NCBI RefSeq assembly: GCF_021513135.1 | Contig: NZ_CP090982.1 | Span: forward strand, 1-64,000 | Origin: Vibrio sp. SS-MA-C1-2 | Lineage (GTDB): Bacteria > Pseudomonadota > Gammaproteobacteria > Enterobacterales > Vibrionaceae | DNA length: 64,000 nucleotides | Direction: 5' to 3' | Notes under the pieces: generated by a model | Told to the model about the DNA's origin: nothing | Databases searched by the model: none | Seen by the model: the letters and a program-made list of their open reading frames with translations, nothing else | Shown: positions 17,471 to 26,020 of the stretch, piece by piece | Layout: each line of letters opens with the position of its first letter | Position numbering within the stretch: position 1 is the stretch's first letter | Made by a program: the position numbers and the translations under genes

Positions 17471-17653
17471 ATGAACAATACCGATCTATTCCAACAACGC
17501 TTATCTATGATCACTGCTTGGCAGCCTGAAAATCAACGTGAATCGAAAGTGATGAATACTTTACTCACGACATGCCTAAATAATAAACTGGGTATCAAAA
17601 AAGAAGAAAATGCTCATTTACATGTACACTGCCATCGAAATGCACACTATTAA
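17471..17653 (+). CDS. 60-residue small protein with His/Cys-rich tail
   Basis: ATG 17471 follows AAGGATAAAAA, a good ribosome-binding site. The N-terminal part is polar and helical. The C-terminus ends HLHVHCHRNAHY, where five histidines and a cysteine alternate in a way that could bind a metal such as zinc, copper or nickel. No family is recognised. It could be a small metal-handling protein, but this is inference from composition only. Confidence 0.5.
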   Translation: MNNTDLFQQRLSMITAWQPENQRESKVMNTLLTTCLNNKLGIKKEENAHLHVHCHRNAHY

Positions 17654-18121
17654 TTTCTTAATCATCTTATAGAGAATAGAAATCGCTTCAGATCTAACAC
17701 TAAGGTTTAAACCGATTTTTATTTTCTTGAGTCACGTTCACAAGCTAATAACTCAGCACGATAAAGTGATTGCTGTCACTCCCCTTTTCACCTTCCCATT
17801 AACAAACTCAAATATAATGGATAATTAAAAAGTTAAGATCCAAAAAACATTAAATGACATTATCTCTATGCTCGTTAAATAATCACTTAAATAATTCTCC
17901 GACCTCCCTGAACACCCTACACTTCCTGAACTAAAAAAATGTAAAGAAAAGAAGTTAAGACTAAACTATTACATACAAGATTTTTTTATTACATCAATAG
18001 TGGAAATTCAGAGAGTAATAACCTTGATCCATTTTTCTGTAAATAGATAAATCATTCAGTAATAGACAATAAGGCTAATAATTTGAACTCTTTTCGGCGG
18101 GAAAAATTTCTCTATAAGTGT
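17654..18121. other. Noncoding stretch, nothing recognised
   Basis: This 468-bp AT-rich region between a small gene and the IS630 remnant has no open frame with family support, no clear repeat and no structured RNA that I can identify. Confidence 0.5.
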
Positions 18122-18595
18122 TTAACTAAAAGTTATCGTGAATTTATTACCATAGGAATTCAGTATGCTTAACACTGAATTCTTTAGTGATTCAAACGAT
18201 GTAAATGCATCACAAGTAAGCCATTCGTATTTTAACTTTCGCCACAATATTTCAATCAAGTTTAGTTCTGGTGAATATGGGGGTAAATAGCAAATAAGAA
18301 CATCCTTCATCAACCATTCATCTAATTTTGCTTTAAATAATGCCGAGCGATGCATTGACGCATTATCTAAGATAATAAAGCACGGCGTATTAGCTCTTCT
18401 TTCACTTATAAATTTATCGAATGCTTTTATCACTGTTTCTGAATAAACAGTGTCTTCTGTTGACTCGAAGAAAAGCTGCCCTGTTAAACTTAAAAATCCA
18501 AGTATATTGATTTTTTTATTTTGGCTGTATGATTGTCTACAGTGAGGCTCACCGATAGGTCCCCAGCAATAAGGAAGGTTCGATCGTTGACTAAC
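18122..18595 (-). pseudogene. IS630-family transposase, C-terminal part
   Basis: The minus-strand frame is open from the IS3 junction near 18595 down to the stop at 18122. It reads NLPYCWGPIGEPHCRQSYSQ, GFLSLTGQLFFESTEDTVYS, then FIILDNASMHRS with the second catalytic Asp, then YLPPYSPELNLIEILWRKLK with the catalytic Glu. This is the C-terminal DDE half of an IS630-type transposase. The N-terminal half, with the helix-turn-helix and first Asp, is absent. It was cut off by the IS3-type element that begins at about 18596. The annotated ATG at 18433 is internal, since the family match continues above it. Confidence 0.85.
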
Positions 18596-18662
18596 TGTTC
18601 TGGTCTAATGGAACTGGACACTGAATTGAGAGACAATATTTGTCAGAACAATGAGGTGATGA

Positions 18663-18953
18663 ATGACTCAGAAAAGAGCGTACAAACGCTACCCTAAAGA
18701 ATTTAAAGAAGAAGCTGTAGCATTGGTACGAGAGCAAGGCTATACCGTTCCTCAGGCCGCAGAAGCCGTGGGTGTAACAACAACGGTCTTGTATAAGTGG
18801 AAGGAAAAAATCGAAGCACAACTTGAAGGTACCGAGCTTTCTGATGATGAGCGCGACGAACTAAAAAGGCTACGTAAAGAAGTCAAAGTGTTGCGCATGG
18901 AGAAAGAAATTCTAAAAAAGGCGTCAGCCTTCTTCGCGAAAGAAATGAAATAA
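18663..18953 (+). CDS. IS3-family OrfA
   Basis: The 96-residue protein has the IS3 OrfA helix-turn-helix (RYPKEFKEEAVALVREQGYT, then AAEAVGVTTTVLYKWKEKIE) and a C-terminal leucine zipper (LKRLRKEVKVLRMEKEILKK) ending KASAFFAKEMK. The start follows a GAGGTG ribosome-binding site. OrfA binds the element ends. The OrfAB fusion made by -1 frameshifting near the end of this frame would be the transposase. The gene is whole, but its partner OrfB is truncated. Confidence 0.88.
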   Translation: MTQKRAYKRYPKEFKEEAVALVREQGYTVPQAAEAVGVTTTVLYKWKEKIEAQLEGTELSDDERDELKRLRKEVKVLRMEKEILKKASAFFAKEMK

Positions 18954-18959
18954 AGTTTA

Positions 18960-19460
18960 ATTTTATCAAGGCTGAGTCGGTAAAGTACCCGGCCTTTCAC
19001 CTATGTCGTGCTATGCAAGTAAGTCGATCAGCCTACTACGATTGGCTCAACCGTCCTGCGAAGCTAATTACGGCTGAGACGCTAAATTTGTATCGACGCA
19101 CCAAGGCGCTTTTCGAGAAAAGTCGGCAGAGCCTTGGTAACCGAGAAATGGTGAAAAAGCTACGCGAGGAAGGTTTTGCTGTAGGACGCTACCGCGTTCG
19201 GGCTGTGATGAACAAGTTAGGTTTGAAAGCAACTCAGCGAGTCGCCTACAAGGTGACAACCAAACGCAAGCACAGCGATGCTGTCGCAGACAACTTGTTG
19301 AACCAGAATTTCAACCCTGTAGCTCCAGATCAAGTTTGGGCTGGTGACGTGACGTACTTGAAAACCGGAGAAGGATGGATGTATTTGGCTGTTGTTATGG
19401 ATCTGTATTCCCGTCGTATCGTCGGCTGGCATATTGATAAACGCATGACTACAGACTTGG
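18960..19460 (+). pseudogene. IS3-family OrfB, truncated
   Basis: OrfB is open from within the frameshift region (FNFIKAESVKYPAFHLCRAM) through MQVSRSAYYDWLNRP, the HTH_21-type segment SRQSLGNREMVKKLREEGFA, and the first two catalytic positions (VWAGDVTYLKT and VMDLYSRRIVGWHID). The reading ends at RMTTDLV near 19460, before the region with the catalytic Glu. The remaining residues of the open frame, to 19546, are read through unrelated DNA. The loss of the C-terminal part makes it inactive. Confidence 0.85.
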
Positions 19461-19737
19461 TTACCTTTACTTCCGTTTGTTCTAACACAACATTTTCATT
19501 TAATTGGGTCACGTCAGATAAAATATGGCGAGCTCGTTGTAAATAAAACTCTCCAGCCACGGTCAGGCACGACGTTCTGGTTGTTCGATTGATTAACTTA
19601 CACTTTAACAGCGACTCCAGCTCATTTAATCGCTTACTCACCGCAGACTTTGCTATATTTAACTGTTCAGCCGCTTTAGTAATACTCCCCGACTCGACAA
19701 TAGTAATAAATAATTGCATATACTCTAATTGACCCAT
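19461..19737 (-). pseudogene. LysR-family regulator, N-terminal remnant
   Basis: The minus-strand start at 19737 (MGQLEYMQLFITIVESGSIT) leads into a good LysR helix-turn-helix (AAEQLNIAKSAVSKRLNELE, then LINRTTRTSCLTVAGEFYL). The reading holds for about 92 residues (to NENVVLEQTEVKV), then enters the IS3 orfB on the opposite strand. The whole effector domain is lost. The intact neighbour on its upstream side is the dioxygenase gene at 19944, transcribed away from it. That divergent layout is common for a LysR gene and its target, so this fragment may be the former regulator of that gene. Confidence 0.82.
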
Positions 19738-19872
19738 AAGCCCTCTTTATTGATAAAGTTACAACAACTTAAGCTTATTAGAGTATTTCACACTAGGATA
19801 AATTATTCCCGTACTTAAGAGAAAAAACAGATCATTACCGCATAAAAACTAGCATAAAGGAGGCAATAAAAA

Positions 19873-19942
19873 GGGTAGCCCCAGTTTATGCAAAAGTTTA
19901 TTATAGGGCCTCAGACAGACTCCCCCAGATTTAAAGGCTACC
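19873..19942 (+). promoter_or_regulatory. Leader with inverted repeat covering a ribosome-binding site
   Basis: GGTAGCC (19873-19879) can pair with GGCTACC (19936-19942), which overlaps the AAAGG ribosome-binding site of the dioxygenase gene. Several G-rich and C-rich patches lie between them. If folded in RNA, the stem would hide the ribosome-binding site. No known riboswitch was recognised. Confidence 0.35.
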
Positions 19943-19943
19943 A

Positions 19944-20735
19944 GTGATAGAGTGCAACCAACCATTAAGCCACCATTATGAAAAAGAAGGTTACTTTGTT
20001 ATTAGAAATTATTTTGATGAAGCTGAAATTTTATCACTAAGAAAAGTCATCCTCAAATTCCATCAAGAGTGGAAAACAGATAACGGGCAGTTTTATCAAG
20101 AAGAAGCCTTCAATTCTAGCCTTATAACAGGGAGTGAATATTTATCAGACAATGATAGAGCCACCCTATTCAACTTCATTAGCTCACAAAAAATGATGGA
20201 AGTCATCGATACGGTGATACCAAAAAAACCGTCATTTATGAATACACAGCTGTTTTTTAACCCAGTAAACCCGCAACAAAAAGATTTCTGGCACCGAGAC
20301 TGTCAATATGACTATGATATTGAAGATCAGATGAAAGTTATTATGGAAACTCAGGTTTTACACCTTCGTATTCCCCTATTTGATGAACTAGGAATGGAGG
20401 TTATCCCCGGAACACACAAACGGTGGGATAATGATGAAGAGTTCAATGTTCGCCAAGAAATGAACGGCAAAGTGAGCAGCGATAATATCTCTGGTGGTAA
20501 ACAGATCCCTTTATCCGCAGGTGACTTATTGGTGTTTAGTGCGGATATGATCCACCGCGGCCTCTATGGTTTAGATCGCTTAGCCTGGGATATTTTAATT
20601 TTTGAATCTGCCGCTGATTATGCAGATTACGTCGATGATGATTGCTTGCCCACTCAAGGAATGTTGAAAAACATGGCTAACCCACGATTATTTTTAAATA
20701 CCTTAGATCTAAAATCCACAGTTGGTAATGAATAG
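19944..20735 (+). CDS. Phytanoyl-CoA dioxygenase (PhyH) family protein
   Basis: The gene starts with GTG at 19944, seven bases after AAAGG. The start gives the usual family N-terminus (HYEKEGYFVIRNYFDEAEIL). The 263-residue protein is a predicted Fe(II)/2-oxoglutarate oxygenase. The metal triad is visible as the HxD pair in FWHRDCQYDYD and the distal His in DMIHRGL, with GTHKRWDN between them. Members hydroxylate varied lipids and small molecules, and the substrate here is unknown. It is followed by a DCC-family gene in the same direction, 219 bp away. A truncated LysR gene lies divergently upstream. Confidence 0.85.
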   Translation: MIECNQPLSHHYEKEGYFVIRNYFDEAEILSLRKVILKFHQEWKTDNGQFYQEEAFNSSLITGSEYLSDNDRATLFNFISSQKMMEVIDTVIPKKPSFMNTQLFFNPVNPQQKDFWHRDCQYDYDIEDQMKVIMETQVLHLRIPLFDELGMEVIPGTHKRWDNDEEFNVRQEMNGKVSSDNISGGKQIPLSAGDLLVFSADMIHRGLYGLDRLAWDILIFESAADYADYVDDDCLPTQGMLKNMANPRLFLNTLDLKSTVGNE

Positions 20736-20954
20736 CACCATGTTGATTTATAAAAAATTAACAATTAACTTACGCCAAAAAGTAACACTTATTCAGAACA
20801 TAAAACCCCTCTGATTTCCACCAGTATAGCGTAAATTATTACTCCACTTTTCTACATTTGAACTATGATTATGGGTAGATAATTGATAAAGGAACCGACA
20901 GAAAAGTATAAACCATCACTCTTTCATTCTTATCAACCGTGCGTGGAGGTAGCA

Positions 20955-21335
20955 ATGATTACTGTATTCTATGATGGGAAATGTGGCCTATGTTCACGAG
21001 AAATCAACCATTATCGAGAAATTGCCCCCATAGGCATATTTAAATGGCAAGATGTCACCGTATCTAACCGTGAATTAGAAAAAGAAGGGATTACTCTCTC
21101 GGAAGGTCTAAAAATTATCCATGCAAAAGATGCCAAAGGTCGCCTTTATCGGGGGGTTGATGCCTTCATTTTAATTTGGAAACAACTTAACCGATGGTCG
21201 ATATTAGCCAATATTATCTCTCTCCCTGTAATCCGACAATGCGTAGATATTGCCTATATCTACTTTGCTAACTGGCGATTTAATCGTCTAAGCCATTGTC
21301 AAATGGCCTCTAAAGAAGACAACAAAAAGAGCTAA
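20955..21335 (+). CDS. DCC-family thiol-disulfide oxidoreductase-like protein (DUF393)
   Basis: I prefer ATG 20955, which has GGAGG upstream, over the longer frame from 20883, because the family begins with MITVFYDGKCGLCSREINHY. The CxxC pair in KCGLC follows the first strand, as in thioredoxin-like folds. Other landmarks are IGIFKWQDVT, a conserved RLYRGVDAFILIWKQL and a final YFANWRFNR. The protein is about 126 residues. The family is named for its DxxCxxC pattern, and biochemical roles are little known. It may be co-transcribed with the dioxygenase. Confidence 0.85.
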   Translation: MITVFYDGKCGLCSREINHYREIAPIGIFKWQDVTVSNRELEKEGITLSEGLKIIHAKDAKGRLYRGVDAFILIWKQLNRWSILANIISLPVIRQCVDIAYIYFANWRFNRLSHCQMASKEDNKKS

Positions 21336-21375
21336 ATTCCACCCTTTTTATTAACGAATGAAAATCGAAAGCGTT

Positions 21376-21798
21376 CTATTGCGATAATAAAATTGAATCT
21401 ACAAATTGTTTATTTGCTTGTTCATCGCAGAGATCTTTCCATTGGCAAGCGATACAACCGCCTCTTATTTTCCCTGAAGCAAAAAGGTCACGACTGTTAT
21501 CATTGAAAATATCATCACTATTTATCAGAGTCCCTATTCGCAATGTTAATGGGCTGTTCTGGTTAAAGTCATCAATGACCGCTTGATCTCTCTGGCTAAT
21601 CCTCCCTTCATAACAGTGATGGTGAGGATCATGACAAACAGGTTGGCAAATATCATCCGGCTCAGCCGTTATCATCAATAGCTCTCCCCTTTTAATCCTC
21701 TGGATAATGTCATAATAATTAACGATAAAAGCCTGAGTATACCCTTGACCAGAAAAAGTTAAGCAACATAGAAGATGATGGGGACGTATTTTTATCAT
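21376..21798 (-). CDS. DUF1284 family protein
   Basis: The 140-residue protein begins MIKIRPHHLLCCLTFSGQGY, the hallmark of DUF1284. It is rich in paired cysteines and histidines: DDICQPVCHDPHHHCYEGR in the middle and GGCIACQWKDLCDE near the end. These residues could hold a metal or iron-sulfur cluster, which has been suggested for the family but is not shown here. It lies 30 bp after bioN on the same strand, so it is probably the last gene of the biotin-transport operon. A functional link to biotin uptake is only suggested by position. Confidence 0.85.
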   Translation of the reverse strand: MIKIRPHHLLCCLTFSGQGYTQAFIVNYYDIIQRIKRGELLMITAEPDDICQPVCHDPHHHCYEGRISQRDQAVIDDFNQNSPLTLRIGTLINSDDIFNDNSRDLFASGKIRGGCIACQWKDLCDEQANKQFVDSILLSQ

Positions 21799-21828
21799 GG
21801 TAATACCCTAATATCCTATGGATTAAAA

Positions 21829-22431
21829 TTAAAGATGAGTACCTGCCGATCGCGCAGTAATCGCATCCGACATCTCATCCGCCGATTTTAACACGCGAAT
21901 AATGGTGATCATCGCAAGGGAGTGCCAGCTATTTTTTAGACCTCTGACTTGCTGTGCCTCTTTAACTTCTGTGAATATTTCGCGTATCTTAGGGATATAA
22001 CGAATAGCAAGGGAGATGGCTAAGCTCACTTTATTGGCCTTTTCTCGACTAACAATCACTCTTAGTCCATGATTAATCGTATCAATTAATTGGCTGGTTG
22101 TCGTTGTCACTGTCATCAACATCGCCAATGATAAAATCACCATAAATCGCGTTACCGTATACATAGCCGATGAAAGATCATTAAAGAAAATTTGCGCCAT
22201 AAATAACAATAAGGCAGGAAAAATCATCGACTTGAATAACCTAACTAGCTGATGAACCGTCACCTTAGCCAAACAATACAACGTGCCACTAAAAAGGGCG
22301 ACAGCCGCTAAGACGATTCCAGAATTAACAATAAAAACCCCAGTACAGATAAACATCAACCCCATCAGCTTAACCCCCGCTGACAGACGATGAAGCGCGC
22401 TATCACTTCCTATATACGCCATCCCTAGCAT
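21829..22431 (-). CDS. bioN: Energy-coupling factor transmembrane protein BioN
   Basis: This 200-residue membrane protein is the T component of an ECF transporter. It has several hydrophobic helices (LMGLMFICTGVFIVNSGIVL, FMVILSLAMLMTVTTTTSQL) and the cytoplasmic coupling region with Ala-Arg-Gly-like motifs (REIFTEVKEAQQVRGLKNSW, then SADEMSDAITARSAGTHL). The latter contacts the ATPase. The start overlaps the end of bioM by seven bases. With BioM and BioY it would import biotin across the inner membrane. The biotin assignment rests on the neighbouring BioY and the upstream BirA-type operator. Confidence 0.88.
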   Translation of the reverse strand: MLGMAYIGSDSALHRLSAGVKLMGLMFICTGVFIVNSGIVLAAVALFSGTLYCLAKVTVHQLVRLFKSMIFPALLLFMAQIFFNDLSSAMYTVTRFMVILSLAMLMTVTTTTSQLIDTINHGLRVIVSREKANKVSLAISLAIRYIPKIREIFTEVKEAQQVRGLKNSWHSLAMITIIRVLKSADEMSDAITARSAGTHL

Positions 22432-23096
22432 AGGGATATCTCCTTATACTTAGCGATCATATCTAAAGGTGATCCCACACCCATCACCTCACCTTGATGG
22501 AATAAAATCACCTGCTCCATCTCACTGATCAGCCCTAAATCATGGCTAACAATAATTAATGTCTGCTCTAAACCCGCCAATAGATGAATTAACCGACCAC
22601 GATTTTTTAGATCGAGCAGGGTCGTTGGCTCATCCAAAATAATATAGTCCGGCTGCATAATTAATACCCCAAGTAGCGCGATTAACTGTTTTTCGCCGCC
22701 ACTTAACTGATGAGTTAGGCACTTTTGTAAATGTTCTAAGCCAAACTGACCAAGAAACTGACTAACCCGCTGAGAGATTTGCTCTTTTGTTAATCCACTA
22801 TTTTTCAAACCAAACGCTAAATCTTCTTCTACAATCGGAAAAATGATTTGATTATCTGGATTTTGAAAGACAAAACCCATGTGTTGTTGGCGAGGTAAAG
22901 AGCCCCCTTGGCTATCAAAGATAGTAATCTCCCCAGATGTCGGTGTTTCTAGGCCATTTAACAATTTACTAAATGAAGTTTTTCCACTGCCATTATGACC
23001 AATGATCCCAATTCGCTTCGCTGTCAGCGTTAATGAGATATTTGAGAGTAAGGTTTTACCGTCTTTTTTTAATACAATATCATGACAAGAAATCAT
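22425..23096 (-). CDS. bioM: ECF transporter ATPase BioM
   Basis: This 223-residue ABC ATPase carries a Walker A motif GHNGSGKT (residues 33-40), a Q-loop in MGFVFQNPDNQI, the signature LSGGEKQ, a Walker B with YIILDEPT and a switch His in IIVSHDLG. The QNPDNQ motif is characteristic of ECF-type (CbiO-like) ATPases. It starts one base after the bioY stop and overlaps bioN. It powers biotin uptake with BioN and BioY. No lesion is seen. Confidence 0.92.
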   Translation of the reverse strand: MISCHDIVLKKDGKTLLSNISLTLTAKRIGIIGHNGSGKTSFSKLLNGLETPTSGEITIFDSQGGSLPRQQHMGFVFQNPDNQIIFPIVEEDLAFGLKNSGLTKEQISQRVSQFLGQFGLEHLQKCLTHQLSGGEKQLIALLGVLIMQPDYIILDEPTTLLDLKNRGRLIHLLAGLEQTLIIVSHDLGLISEMEQVILFHQGEVMGVGSPLDMIAKYKEISLC

Positions 23097-23097
23097 C

Positions 23098-23655
23098 TTA
23101 TTTATCTTTACTCGGTTGTTTAATCATTGGGTAGTAGTTTGAAATAGCAAAGATAATGCTTGATGCAATCATCGCTTTTACTGTATCCCCTACGATAAAA
23201 ACCGATGAACCAATAAAAGCACTAGCTAAAGACATGTTCGCCATATAAGAGAGCCATGGGACACCAATGAGATAAACCACACCAATGCCACTCACCAGGC
23301 ACATGAAAAATATTTTCACTCGGCTTAAATGATGCCAGTTCTTTTCAACAAGCCATCCCATCAAATATGCCGCCAAAGGCCAGCTAATCAAAAATCCCCC
23401 CGTCAATCCAAAGAAGACTGAGATGCCTCCCCCACCACCAGGAAGCAATGGAAGTCCGATAAAAACTAAAACTAAAAATAGGGTGATCGATAAAAATCCC
23501 CGTTTGCTACCTAAAATACCTCCAGCGAGCATCACCCCCAAGGTTTGTGCGGTAATGGGAGCCGGAATTAAAGGTAATGTTATGGGCGGAAAAAGGGCTA
23601 ATACTGCGGTGATAGCGGCAAAAAGTGAGATTAAGACAATGTCTTTAATTTCCAT
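23098..23655 (-). CDS. bioY: Biotin transporter substrate-binding protein BioY
   Basis: This 185-residue membrane protein is the S component. Family landmarks are LPLIPAPITAQTLGVMLAGG, which lines the biotin site, GLPLLPGGGGGISVFFGLTG and GFLISWPLAAYLMGWL. Six hydrophobic helices are visible, and the C-terminus is short and basic. BioY binds biotin with high affinity and can act with the BioMN module encoded downstream. It is the first gene of the operon and sits just below a BirA-type operator at 23743-23773, so repression by biotin-loaded BirA is expected. Confidence 0.94.
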   Translation of the reverse strand: MEIKDIVLISLFAAITAVLALFPPITLPLIPAPITAQTLGVMLAGGILGSKRGFLSITLFLVLVFIGLPLLPGGGGGISVFFGLTGGFLISWPLAAYLMGWLVEKNWHHLSRVKIFFMCLVSGIGVVYLIGVPWLSYMANMSLASAFIGSSVFIVGDTVKAMIASSIIFAISNYYPMIKQPSKDK

Positions 23656-23742
23656 TGAAAGGTTCCATCCTAATTATTATTTTATCTGTCATACGTCAAG
23701 GTTGAATGTTTTTTATACATGATGACAAATCACAGCCAAAAA

Positions 23743-23773
23743 TGTAAACATTCTTACTTTAAAAAAGTTTACA
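23743..23773 (-). promoter_or_regulatory. BirA (biotin repressor) operator
   Basis: TGTAAAC (23743-23749) and GTTTACA (23767-23773) form a perfect inverted repeat with a 17-bp spacer. The known proteobacterial BirA site has TTGTAAACC-like halves spaced 14-16 bp apart. When the next base pair of each half is counted, the spacing here is 15. It stands about 90 bp before bioY. Confidence 0.82.
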
Positions 23774-24182
23774 TGTTTGTTTTTTACTGTCAATAGTTAT
23801 CTGTTTTCAGCAAAGAGGAACAATAATGGCAGAGTTGCCTGTATAAAATTTAAAAGGATAAGTTGAAGTATAAAGGGAAGAGGAAATATTCAATCAAGTA
23901 TATTTTCGGTAGAATTCTTTTTGCGATGATATATTGCTGAACAAAGATGAGTTAGATAGCCTCTATTATTGATATAAAGAGAATCATTAAGCACTTCGAT
24001 TTAATAAGTAGAAGAAAAACCACTACTTCCTAAGTGATCGCATCTACATTTACTGACTCACTGATAGATAATGCATCTGAATGACGAGGTGATGTATTAT
24101 CTCCATAAGAGAGCCCACTGGTATCATAATCAATGCGACATTTATCAAAAGGTGTTCAGGTGTGACATCAACTTTAACTGAA
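23774..24182. other. Noncoding stretch between bioY and the adhesin gene
   Basis: This 409-bp AT-rich interval separates the end of the adhesin gene from the bioY control region. I find no supported gene, repeat or structured RNA. A short minus-strand frame near 24040-24140 (ending SISESVNVDAIT) has the Asp/Ser-rich look of the adhesin tail but no start. Confidence 0.4.
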
Positions 24183-24209
24183 TAAAAAAAGCTACAATAA
24201 GCAGCTTTA
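24183..24209 (-). terminator. Likely terminator of the adhesin gene
   Basis: On the minus strand AAAGCT and AGCTTT form a stem around a nine-base loop, followed by a run of seven T. It is about 40 bp after the adhesin stop codon. The stem is short, so it may be weak. Confidence 0.55.
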
Positions 24210-26020
24210 TGGGAACGATCATAGAATTAAAATAGAAAAGACCAATCAACTCTCACTGGATTGAGAGGTATCAATCACTACTTCATTATCTGGTGAAGAG
24301 TGACTTTGACTATCATCAGTGAAATCGATGTCGATACCATTATTACTGTCTCCTGCGCTGATCCAGTCGTGACTTTCATGGTCATCAAAATGATCCGCAT
24401 CAGAAACAGCCGTTGATGGTGATGACGCTCCTGCATATTGCTCATCGACATCAAGAGATATGGTTTCTTGGGTATCGGGAACAAGGCTATTCAAACTATC
24501 ATAACCTTGGAACTGCAAGTCAGCACTTCCTTGATAAGTATCACCTAAAGTAATACAGACATCTTGAGTTAAATCACCACTAATGGTGTAGGTACCATCA
24601 CTATTATCTAATGCTCCAGTCACTTCTGCACCTTCAGGTAAACCGGAAATTTCCACGTAATCGACATCTTGATTACTGCTAATAGATGTTGGAATATCAA
24701 CGTGTAGATCATCACCGGGCGCCGCCATAATATCAGCATCGGAGACTGAAGAGACAACTTCTTCATTCACCTCTACACTCTCATCGCTCTCGGTTGTATG
24801 GCTACTCACTTGCTCCGTTGCAAACTCATTAGCAGTCAAAGATAACGAGTGAACATCTTGCTGTCCCCCATTATCAACGGTGACATCCATGACTATTTCG
24901 CCGGTAAAGTCATCATTTGGCCAAAAAGTCCATTCATCTTGGGCGGACTCAGTAAAGAAACCCAGATCCCCAACATCTTCAACATTGGTAATCGTCCCTT
25001 CTGTTAACCCAAGCTGTTCAAGTAGTTGATTTTCAGTGTAAGTATACGCGGTGTCATCATCACCAATTTCAACATTGAAGAAACTCTCAATCTGATTTTC
25101 ACCATCACTGGCAACAAATCCAACTTGGGCCTCTCCGGTATAATTTTCTGCCGGTGTAAATTGATATTCACCATTACTTAGCGTTTCTAATACCCCATCT
25201 CCTTGTAATAAACGAATAGACTCGATGGATAAGGCATCATTCTCTTGATCCGTTAATGTATCTAGCATTTGTTGTTCAGTAAATGATAACGTCGCCCCTT
25301 CAGCCAACTGAGCGGTTAATATGGTGTTAGCCTCTAGTGCATGATTGCTAATTACACCACTATCATTAATGGCGATAGAGAACTGCTGGTCTTGTAATAT
25401 TCCACCTTGATCAATGGCGTAAAAGAGATCAATTTCACCACTAAAATCGGTGCTCGGGGTAAATGTCCACGTATTGTCGCCATTATCAATAATGCTGCCT
25501 TGATCTCTGTCGGCGAGGTGGACTAATTTAATTTCATCATCATTGGCAACATCACTGCTGTCAAATAATGACAATAAATCTTCCCGTGTGAGTGTTACCG
25601 CCTCATTAATCGTAGAGGTGAAATCACCTTGTACGATATTATTTTCAAAAGCTTCTTCTTCATCTCCATAATCTACGGTAGTGGCTGATACGGTAACAAA
25701 AAAGTCTCCGGTATAGTTTTCTTGCGGAGTTATCTCTAAATTAGCCAGATCCCATCCTGTAACATCGATATATTGGTTCTCTTCAGTAACAGTAAAGATA
25801 TTATTGCTATCATTAATAACAAATCCTACAGGAAAGCCCGTTAACGTCACTAAGCTTAAGCTTTCTGATTGATCAACAAGTGCAACGTTAATTCCTAATT
25901 GAGCCGTTGAATCTTCGGAAAAAGAGAGAATGCCATCATGGTTTGTGGTAATCACCGCACCATCGGCGACGGGACGAACATAAACGGGAATATCAAGCAG
26001 GGTCTCATACTCGCCATCAC

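Larger units (their letters stand above)
18596..19460 (+). mobile_element. IS3-family element (orfA/orfB), 3' end deleted
   Basis: The left end lies near 18596, where TGTTCTGGTCTAATGGAACT begins and the IS630 reading stops. It is followed by orfA and orfB in the usual overlapping layout. OrfB homology ends at about 19460, where the sequence changes to a LysR gene fragment on the other strand, so the right end of the element is missing. It is a different element from the IS3-type copy at 1-3052. Confidence 0.8.

Noticed and set aside
23423-23722. 99-codon plus-strand frame over bioY
   Set aside because: It is antisense to bioY with a proline/glycine composition mirroring the bioY glycine loop. 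It also crosses the bioY leader.
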